Source: a virus. From it: a stretch of DNA of 20,624 nt. The number at the start of each line of letters is the position of its first letter. Position 1 is the stretch's first letter. The stretch spans positions 1 through 20,624 of IMG/VR virus record IMGVR_UViG_3300035670_007445; one strand, 5' to 3'. This document shows, one piece after another, positions 12,492 through 20,624 of this stretch. Under the pieces are notes generated by a model, which searched no databases, had not been told where the DNA came from, and worked only from the letters and a program-made list of their open reading frames with translations. The position numbers and the translations under genes were made by a program.

Positions 12492-13208
12492 ATGGTTTAT
12501 TCAGATACAACTAACCTAGTCGGAATTATCCAAGAAGAAGAACGCTTGACTGGTTTAGGATATGCCGCTATTTCTGGTTCGACAACCAACTTAAAAGAGT
12601 TCACCTCACTAAATAACATTGTCAGTCACCGCATTTGGCACACTATTTTTACTTCCAATGGGAATTGGCAGTATGATGACTCGAATAAAAGTGATTTGCC
12701 TGCTGGTGCGACTAGCTTAGTAAGTGGGACAGCAACTTATGCTTTGCCGACAGATGCATTAACTGTAAAACGAATTGAAGTAAAAGACGCTAATGGTGAA
12801 TGGAGTGTTTTAACTCCTATTACTCTTGAAGAAATAGACGCTAAAGCAGAAACTTTAACCGATCAAGGCACACCACGTTTTTATCGGTTAATTGGCCAAA
12901 CAATTGAGCTATTTCCTACCCCAAACTACGCATCATCTGGCGGTTTGAAACCTTATTTTGACCGTGATTGTGTAGAATTTGCGACAACCGACACGACAAA
13001 AACACCTGGTTTTGCTTCACCTTATCACAGCATTATCGCTCTGGGTGGTGCTATGGAGTGGTTAAAAGTACACACGCCAACGAGCGCGCAACTACAATAT
13101 CTACGAGAAGACTACGCTAAAATGGAAAAAAACCTGAAAGAATTTTATGGTATGCGTTTTAAGGCAAAAAAACCAATGGTAGGGCGTGCTTATTCATCAT
13201 ATAAATAA
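12492..13208 (+). CDS. Head-tail adaptor-like protein (putative)
   Basis: I assign this 238-residue protein by position and character, with moderate confidence. The first part (MVYSDTTNLVGIIQEEERLTG) and the helical C-terminus (YLREDYAKMEKNLKEFYG, then a basic, Tyr-rich end) resemble phage adaptor or tail-tubular-type proteins. The middle has alternating strand-like stretches (YALPTDALTVKRIEVKD, then FYRLIGQTIELFPTP), as in gp4-like adaptors. Such proteins extend the portal ring and hold the DNA. The gene lies between the sugar island and the tail genes and ends three bases before the next micro-gene. Confidence 0.55.
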   Translation: MVYSDTTNLVGIIQEEERLTGLGYAAISGSTTNLKEFTSLNNIVSHRIWHTIFTSNGNWQYDDSNKSDLPAGATSLVSGTATYALPTDALTVKRIEVKDANGEWSVLTPITLEEIDAKAETLTDQGTPRFYRLIGQTIELFPTPNYASSGGLKPYFDRDCVEFATTDTTKTPGFASPYHSIIALGGAMEWLKVHTPTSAQLQYLREDYAKMEKNLKEFYGMRFKAKKPMVGRAYSSYK

Positions 13209-13211
13209 AAT

Positions 13212-13340
13212 ATGTGGCTTAAACAACTATTTTGTATCCATAATTGGAAATTTTGGATGACCGGCGTAGATGAAGAGAAGGGCGCGGAGTGGGAAATATA
13301 CAAGTGTACAAAATGTGGAAAAGTCCGAGATATAATTTAA
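13212..13340 (+). CDS. Zinc-binding microprotein (42 aa)
   Basis: A 42-codon gene too short for most callers. It has a plausible zinc site made of CIH at residues 8-10 and CTKC at 32-35, with Trp residues around the first site (WLKQLFCIHNWKFW). The length and final CTKCGKVRDII recall a tiny zinc ribbon. It begins three bases after the adaptor stop, in an AAATATG context, and ends in the exact TAA-T-ATG junction, which supports it as a real gene. The role is unknown. Confidence 0.6.
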   Translation: MWLKQLFCIHNWKFWMTGVDEEKGAEWEIYKCTKCGKVRDII

Positions 13341-13341
13341 T

Positions 13342-13518
13342 ATGGCCTATACAAACGACACAAAACCAAGTGCGGCAACCTATTCTAACGATACCAAGCC
13401 TAGTGTCGCCAATGAGTTTTTATTAAAAGAGGATGCTTTCTACCTACTTTTAGAAAGCGGCAGTAAGATAGTCATTAACTACGGTATAAATTACTCATAC
13501 GATACAAAACCATCATAG
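13342..13518 (+). CDS. Repeat-bearing minor protein (58 aa)
   Basis: The protein carries three copies of a short motif: NDTKPS at residues 5-10 and 16-21, and YDTKPS at 53-58. A hydrophobic middle (FYLLLESGSKIVINYGI) separates the last two. Similar DxKPS repeats are found in small phage tail-associated proteins (recalled, not searched). It is held by TAA-T-ATG upstream and TAG-T-ATG downstream, so it is almost certainly translated. It may be a minor structural or fibre-attachment peptide. Confidence 0.6.
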   Translation: MAYTNDTKPSAATYSNDTKPSVANEFLLKEDAFYLLLESGSKIVINYGINYSYDTKPS

Positions 13519-13519
13519 T

Positions 13520-17112
<3,593 letters not shown>

Positions 17113-17133
17113 AATAATTTAACTAAAAATACT

Positions 17134-17433
17134 ATGGCATATACCATAAACATCAGCGAAGAGTTATTAGACTTCGCCACCGCCCAAGCCCAAGCAGATA
17201 ATGTCTCGCTTGACTTGTGGTGTGAAAGAAAAGTAAATGGCGTTTTGAAACGCTTAATTAAAGACGGTTTAATTGAAAAGATAAATGGTGCTAAACTTGA
17301 TCAGATTACTGTTTTCACAACAGCAGTGGAGAGTGCTAAGAGTGGTATCGTTGCTGCGGAGATTGAAAATGCCGCCAAGATAGCGGTTTTAGAACCAGTT
17401 GCTGAAACAGAAGCAACTTCAACACCTAAATAG
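17134..17433 (+). CDS. Small hypothetical protein (99 aa)
   Basis: The protein starts with a short strand (AYTINISEELL), continues through mostly helical Ala-rich segments (FATAQAQADNVSLDLW, then ESAKSGIVAAEIENAAKIA) and ends in a Pro/Thr tail. No known family comes to mind. Its place between the fibre and the LamG lectin, and the TAG-T-ATG junction into the latter, suggest a virion or fibre accessory role. It may be a fibre chaperone or an attachment factor, but this is unproven. The upstream gap is 21 bases and AT-rich. Confidence 0.6.
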   Translation: MAYTINISEELLDFATAQAQADNVSLDLWCERKVNGVLKRLIKDGLIEKINGAKLDQITVFTTAVESAKSGIVAAEIENAAKIAVLEPVAETEATSTPK

Positions 17434-17434
17434 T

Positions 17435-18178
17435 ATGGCTTTAACAGACAATCTTGTCGGTTATTGGAAGTTAGATGATAGCGGTGATGACGAAATTAGC
17501 ACCAATGATTTAACTTTGACAAACGGGAGTTATGTCACTGGTAAAATAAACAATGGTGCTGATTTTACTGGTGCGTCTAACAGTTATGCAACATTTACGA
17601 CTAAATTATCAACTGTTTGGGACAGCGCTTATACAATTACAATGTGGGTAAATGCTGCTACATTAGATACAACTAATGGTAACGTTTTATTGTGGCCTGG
17701 CGACAGAAATCAACAGCACATTATCAACAACATAGAAAAAAAATTAGAGATAACTACCTACGATGGGACTGCAGCAAGTACTGTTGGGACAACAGTTTTT
17801 TCTACTGGGACTTGGTATTTTATTGCCTTTCAACGAATAAGTGGTACAGAGGGCAAGGTTTGGGTGAATGGGGCTGACGATACATCAACAACTAAAGCAA
17901 TGCGAAATCCAGCGGGGACATTAACACAAGATTTTAGATTAGCGAGCAGGCAAGACGCAACCGCTGCAAACTTTGACGGCATAATCGATGAAGTCGGTAT
18001 TTGGTCTAGGGCTTTATCATCAACTGAAATATCTACTCTGTATAATTCTGGCAATGGTCTGGCCTATCCTTTCTCGTCTTCTGCAATTAAGACGATAAAT
18101 GGTTTGAGCCGTAGCTCAGTCAAGACTGTAGGGGGTCTCGCTATCGCAAGTTTAAAAAGTTTTAATGGTCTTCAATAA
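17435..18178 (+). CDS. LamG/concanavalin-like lectin protein
   Basis: The 247-residue protein has a laminin-G-like jelly-roll. Clear signatures are LVGYWKLDDSG at the start, NGADFTGASNSYATF, YTITMWVNAATLD, TGTWYFIAFQRISG and the closing NFDGIIDEVGIWSRALSSTEI, all typical of LamG-3 domains that bind sugars. The last 30 residues are three short repeats ending IKTINGL, VKTVGGL and LKSFNGL, which I take as a coat- or fibre-binding tail. ATG 17435 is chosen by the TAG-T-ATG junction. It probably decorates the virion or helps it adhere to glycans of the host. Confidence 0.82.
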   Translation: MALTDNLVGYWKLDDSGDDEISTNDLTLTNGSYVTGKINNGADFTGASNSYATFTTKLSTVWDSAYTITMWVNAATLDTTNGNVLLWPGDRNQQHIINNIEKKLEITTYDGTAASTVGTTVFSTGTWYFIAFQRISGTEGKVWVNGADDTSTTKAMRNPAGTLTQDFRLASRQDATAANFDGIIDEVGIWSRALSSTEISTLYNSGNGLAYPFSSSAIKTINGLSRSSVKTVGGLAIASLKSFNGLQ

Positions 18179-18179
18179 T

Positions 18180-18650
18180 ATGCCGACTGGTGTTTATATA
18201 AGGACAAAAGAATACAGAGATAAGATGAGCAAGGCTGGTAAAGGGCGCATTGTTTCTGAACAAACAAGAAAAAAAATTAGCTTGTCCAATAAAGGGGTCA
18301 AGCCTAAACCTTGGACTGTTGAGGCTTCTGTAAAATCAAGAAAAGGTAAGCATCTCACAGATGAGCATAAGAAAAAAATAGGCAGAAGTGGGGTCGATAG
18401 TAAATCTTGGAAAGGTGAAGACGCTAGTTATGCCGCCAAACACATCTGGGCTAAATACTGGCTTAATGATCCTGGGAGTTGTGAATGCTGTGGGACTAAA
18501 ATAAATCTCCAGTGGTCAAATAAAGATCATAAATACCAAAGAGTAGCGACTGATTGGAAAAGACTCTGTGCTAAGTGCCACCGACAATATGATGACTTTA
18601 CTTTTGGGAAGCGAGAGCCTTGGAATAAAAATAAAATAAATATTACTTAA
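18180..18650 (+). CDS. HNH endonuclease with NUMOD3-type N-terminus
   Basis: The 156-residue protein opens with repeated basic helices: TKEYRDKMSKAGKGR, SEQTRKKISLSNKG, and DEHKKKIGRSG. This is the NUMOD3 DNA-binding pattern of homing endonucleases. The HNH part has CECC at about 98-101 and CAKC at about 127-130. NLQWSNKDHKYQRV lies between them, with an Asp-His in place of the usual His-His, and the protein ends in PWNKNK. The start is ATG 18180, in the TAA-T-ATG junction after LamG. No intron is visible around it, so it is free-standing. It would cut at its own vacant site in related phages. Confidence 0.8.
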   Translation: MPTGVYIRTKEYRDKMSKAGKGRIVSEQTRKKISLSNKGVKPKPWTVEASVKSRKGKHLTDEHKKKIGRSGVDSKSWKGEDASYAAKHIWAKYWLNDPGSCECCGTKINLQWSNKDHKYQRVATDWKRLCAKCHRQYDDFTFGKREPWNKNKINIT

Positions 18651-18655
18651 TTATT

Positions 18656-18874
18656 ATGGAGGAAACATCTAAAATGACACTAACAGTAGCGGGGATAGTA
18701 TTTTCTCTCTGGACAGTGATGTTCGGCTATGTAATGAATAGAATAAAGAAAATTGAAGATAAACAAAGTTCCATTGATTGTTCAAATACAAATATCCAAA
18801 CACAGTTAAGCCAGATCCAAACGGACATATCTTGGATTAAAATGGAATTATCAAATTCAAATAAGAAAAAATAA
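18656..18874 (+). CDS. Holin-like membrane protein (72 aa)
   Basis: One membrane segment is visible at about residues 8-25 (MTLTVAGIVFSLWTVMFGYV). A coiled-coil-like, Gln-rich helix follows (IKKIEDKQSSIDCSN, then TQLSQIQTDISWIK), with a basic C-terminus (SNSNKKK). This layout fits a small holin, spanin-like or other membrane-anchored lysis protein, although no sequence motif is decisive. ATG 18674 is an alternative start with GGAGG at 18658-18662, 11 bases upstream. It would still contain the whole membrane segment. The gene lies between an HNH gene and the zinc-ribbon cluster. Confidence 0.5.
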   Translation: MEETSKMTLTVAGIVFSLWTVMFGYVMNRIKKIEDKQSSIDCSNTNIQTQLSQIQTDISWIKMELSNSNKKK

Positions 18875-18908
18875 GTTAATCCGTTCTTTACAACACAAGG
18901 AGGCTAAA

Positions 18909-19070
18909 ATGGTGAAAATGATGTTTTACTGTTTCACTTGTTATGCTTTTGAAGAGCATACCGTTCATTATATCTACGTTGACGGTGAACTTGTATCGGT
19001 TGAGACGACCTGTTTGAAATGCAAGTCCGTAAAATTACGGCACTCGCTCAAATACGGAGAAAAGCAATGA
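18909..19070 (+). CDS. Zinc-ribbon microprotein 1 of the cluster (53 aa)
   Basis: It has CFTC at residues 8-11 and CLKC at 35-38, a two-knuckle zinc ribbon with a strand-rich middle (VHYIYVDGELVSVETT). AAGGAGG lies five bases upstream of the ATG, a strong Shine-Dalgarno sequence unlike the starts of the structural genes. It opens the five-gene array, and its stop overlaps the next start as ATGA. The function is unknown. No enzyme motif is present. Confidence 0.72.
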   Translation: MVKMMFYCFTCYAFEEHTVHYIYVDGELVSVETTCLKCKSVKLRHSLKYGEKQ

Positions 19071-19246
19071 TACAGTTAACTCATCAGACTTGTCTGTGCT
19101 TTCGTTGCAAGCGGATAACGGTTCACGATTTGCGAGTATATCAGATAGACGGCATTGTAGAAAAAATACAATATCAATGCTGTTGCTGTCGGCTTCGCTC
19201 CGAAAGGTTTATCTACTATAACGAGGTGAAAGATGAAAATCGTTAA
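19067..19246 (+). CDS. Zinc-ribbon microprotein 2 (59 aa)
   Basis: CFRC at residues 11-14 and CCCC at 38-41 form the metal site. An extra Cys at residue 9 makes the first site CLCFRC. The C-terminus is Asp/Glu-rich. The start ATG 19067 overlaps the previous stop, preceded by GGAGAAAAGCA, a usable Shine-Dalgarno sequence. An upstream in-frame ATG at 19019 lies inside the previous gene and would add a basic leader. I prefer 19067. It ends 14 bases inside the next gene. Confidence 0.7.
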   Translation: MIQLTHQTCLCFRCKRITVHDLRVYQIDGIVEKIQYQCCCCRLRSERFIYYNEVKDENR

Positions 19247-19394
19247 TGAGTATTTTATCTTTACAGTCTGTATCTGGTGTGGTCAAAAGACCAAGCAACA
19301 GGTAGTAAAGACTTTTGAGGATATGGTTTTGAAACGCTGGCAAGTAATTTGCTGTAATTGCAAACACGAACAAGACAGGGGTGTAAATGGATAA
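19233..19394 (+). CDS. Zinc-ribbon microprotein 3 (53 aa)
   Basis: CIWC at residues 13-16 and CNC at 41-43, with C40 forming a CCNC group, give the zinc site. The middle carries an acidic helix-like stretch (VVKTFEDMVLKRW). GAGGTG lies four bases upstream of ATG 19233 as a Shine-Dalgarno sequence. The gene overlaps its neighbours at both ends. Its length equals that of members 1, 4 and 5. Confidence 0.7.
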   Translation: MKIVNEYFIFTVCIWCGQKTKQQVVKTFEDMVLKRWQVICCNCKHEQDRGVNG

Positions 19395-19548
19395 TGCGTA
19401 TGAGCTGGTCAAACAATGGTGTGAACACTGTAAAGCTGAACTGTTACACGAACACGGCGTAACTTTTCACGGGCGTGAAATTATCGGCGAGTTTTTTACC
19501 TGTATTAAGTGTGACAAAACAGTTCGCTACAAAAAGGAGCGAAAATGA
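19387..19548 (+). CDS. Zinc-ribbon microprotein 4 (53 aa)
   Basis: CEHC at residues 12-15 and CIKC at 39-42 form the knuckles, separated by a His-rich section (LLHEHGVTFHGREI) that might also bind metal. The C-terminus is basic (RYKKERK). A GGGGTG sequence just upstream serves as a weak Shine-Dalgarno sequence. The stop overlaps the next ATG in the ATGA form. Confidence 0.7.
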   Translation: MDNAYELVKQWCEHCKAELLHEHGVTFHGREIIGEFFTCIKCDKTVRYKKERK

Positions 19549-19706
19549 TTACACGGTCAATAGAAGTGAAACGAGTAATGATGCGGTGTCCGAAGTGCGA
19601 TAAAGACACCCTGCATATTGCGTTCTGTTTTCCACGACTTGAAACTGATGTGGTCGCACTAGCGGTCTGTTTCACCTGCCTACTCACCCTCCTTGATAAG
19701 GCATAA
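19545..19706 (+). CDS. Zinc-ribbon microprotein 5 (53 aa)
   Basis: CPKC at residues 15-18 and CFTC at 42-45 form the metal site. Compared with the other members, the C-terminal half is hydrophobic (VVALAVCFTCLLTLL), so it may be membrane-associated or more tightly folded. AAAAGGAGC lies five bases before the ATG, a good Shine-Dalgarno sequence. It is the last gene of the array and is followed by hairpins. Confidence 0.7.
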   Translation: MITRSIEVKRVMMRCPKCDKDTLHIAFCFPRLETDVVALAVCFTCLLTLLDKA

Positions 19707-19787
19707 GCCACGGCGTGAGCTGTTGCCAACGCCTTACTGGTTCAGCAGTCCAGTCTAAAACTGCTATTTCATTATTAAACTTTCTAT
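19707..19787 (+). terminator. Hairpin pair after the zinc-ribbon array
   Basis: GGCGT (19712-19716) pairs with ACGCC (19729-19733), and AGCAGT (19744-19749) pairs with ACTGCT (19760-19765). The latter is followed by ATTTCATTATT, which is T-rich but broken. Together they look like a partial intrinsic terminator or RNA-stability element between the array and the next gene. The call is tentative because the T-run is weak. Confidence 0.4.
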
Positions 19788-19934
19788 ATGAAAGGTTTTA
19801 AGAAATGGTTAGAGCGTAAATGTATAGCGATACAAAAACGCAAAGACTTGCAGTGGTTTGATGATTATACTTTTATCATTATTCTGCTCGTAATTGCGAT
19901 AAGTTTTATTTTTTATGTTGCAAACGCCAATTAA
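19788..19934 (+). CDS. Membrane microprotein (48 aa)
   Basis: A basic cytoplasmic N-terminus (KGFKKWLERKCIAIQKRK) is followed by one strong membrane segment at about residues 28-44 (TFIIILLVIAISFIFYV). The layout, with positive charges before the segment, suggests an N-in single-pass protein. No Shine-Dalgarno sequence is obvious: the ATG lies in TTCTATATG. It overlaps the peptidase-like gene by 20 bases. A lysis accessory role is possible but not shown. Confidence 0.55.
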   Translation: MKGFKKWLERKCIAIQKRKDLQWFDDYTFIIILLVIAISFIFYVANAN

Positions 19935-20624
19935 ATGTATCCAATACGCCACGAAAGAAAACTTAAAACAGCCTATCGGCGGAGTGCGTATTGATGTAAA
20001 AGAAAAAGACCATTATTTAGGCGGTGACTATGACTACTCTATTTTACAAGATAATAGCTCTTGGCTAGGTGTAGTCCAGCAAATGATAGATGAAGGCGAA
20101 GACATATTTGAATTTCAGCGCATTGCTGACGGGCGGGATTTATATTGGTGTATTACTTATGCTTCTAATAGTGCGGATAAAATTATACATAAAAGAAAAT
20201 ACGGGTATTCTCTTGATATGGATGAGCGTTATCTCGCTATTGGATCAGGGACTAAAATGTATGTCGGTAATTCGCAACAGGCAGTTGAGGATTTTAAGAG
20301 AAAATATGGTTTTTTAGTAGAAAATAAGAACGCTTCTGAAATGACGTGGGCGGAGTGTTGGTCTAGCATAACGAGCAATGAGATAAAAGAGGGTCAAGAT
20401 AATTTAGAGTTTTATTCTTTTAGTTATAAATATTTACCCAGGTTGCATAATGGTTTTAGCAGTCTCCCGTATTGTTCAAATGACGAACTATATAACGCAT
20501 TAAAAAGAAGACCTATAAATGTGTGCGTAGACGGTCATTATGTTATGGATGAGCAAAATAGAATTGGGGGGACAACAGGTAATTTAGGTAGGATAATTGA
20601 TTACACACACGCCGTTCTTTACCT
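19915..20624 (+). CDS. Papain-like cysteine peptidase, partial (cut by window end)
   Basis: The reading frame stays open from ATG 19915 to the last base, 236 codons without a stop, so the true C-terminus lies outside. It is easily missed because it has no stop here. The order of features fits a C1-type peptidase. C79 sits in RDLYWCITYASNSADK, followed by YGYSLDMDERYLAIGSG, where C1 proteins have a Cys-helix then a Leu-Ser-x-Arg-Tyr-Leu segment. PINVCVDGHYVMDE near 200-213 and H232 in DYTHAVLY match the later catalytic His. Such enzymes can be virion- or wall-associated. A confident call needs a profile search and the full gene. Confidence 0.55.
   Translation, partial: MLQTPIKCIQYATKENLKQPIGGVRIDVKEKDHYLGGDYDYSILQDNSSWLGVVQQMIDEGEDIFEFQRIADGRDLYWCITYASNSADKIIHKRKYGYSLDMDERYLAIGSGTKMYVGNSQQAVEDFKRKYGFLVENKNASEMTWAECWSSITSNEIKEGQDNLEFYSFSYKYLPRLHNGFSSLPYCSNDELYNALKRRPINVCVDGHYVMDEQNRIGGTTGNLGRIIDYTHAVLY

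Noticed and set aside
20090-20317. An open frame with a hydrophobic start.
   Set aside because: It overlaps, in another frame, the continuous peptidase frame that runs from 19915 to the window end and has better motif support.

Overview
This window is almost certainly part of a tailed double-stranded DNA phage (Caudoviricetes) genome. It carries, in the classic order and all on the + strand, a small and a large terminase subunit, portal, scaffold, major coat protein, a head-tail adaptor, a collagen-like tail fibre and a LamG-type lectin. The genome is moderately AT-rich (my impression, not computed) and uses the standard bacterial code: TAA, TAG and TGA all end genes. The host cannot be read from the sequence. 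No integrase, repressor, replication gene, tape-measure gene or tRNA was seen, so this is the virion-morphogenesis half of a larger genome.

Layout. 1-224: two G-rich inverted repeats, DnaA-box-like sites and an extended -10. 225-500: a small unknown gene. 501-877: a gene-free leader that folds into many helices and includes a possible small RNA. 878-5451: a zinc-ribbon microprotein, TerS, a duplicated TerS/TerL junction, TerL, portal, a small unknown protein and scaffold. 5464-6907: the coat gene, interrupted after codon 7 by a complete group I intron (5485-6067) that encodes an HNH endonuclease. 6952-8065: a promoter, a second HNH endonuclease and two small unknown genes. 8071-12490: a surface-sugar island (GT-B glycosyltransferase, coiled-coil protein, cytidylyltransferase, DUF3307-like membrane protein, LicD-like transferase, GalNAc-transferase-like GT, polysaccharide deacetylase, GT2). 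12492-18178: adaptor, two micro-genes, a GT2-TPR enzyme, the collagen-like fibre, a small unknown protein and the LamG lectin. 18180-18874: a third HNH endonuclease and a holin-like membrane protein. 18909-19706: five overlapping zinc-ribbon microproteins. 19788-20624: a membrane microprotein and a papain-like peptidase gene cut by the window edge.

How it works together. The left half builds and fills the head. The sugar island sits inside the structural operon and ends next to a Thr-rich collagen-like fibre, so its likely job is to glycosylate or phospho-decorate the virion (inference). Most genes are joined by the same junction, a stop codon, one T, then ATG (TAATATG), and lack a Shine-Dalgarno sequence. 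The right-hand zinc-ribbon cluster instead has clear Shine-Dalgarno sequences and ATGA overlaps, so the two blocks start translation in different ways.

Most notable: the coat-gene group I intron, with every core helix plus P1 and P10 readable by eye; the diverged tandem duplication across the terminase junction; the TAATATG start signature; and the tandem zinc-ribbon array, four members of which are exactly 53 residues long.
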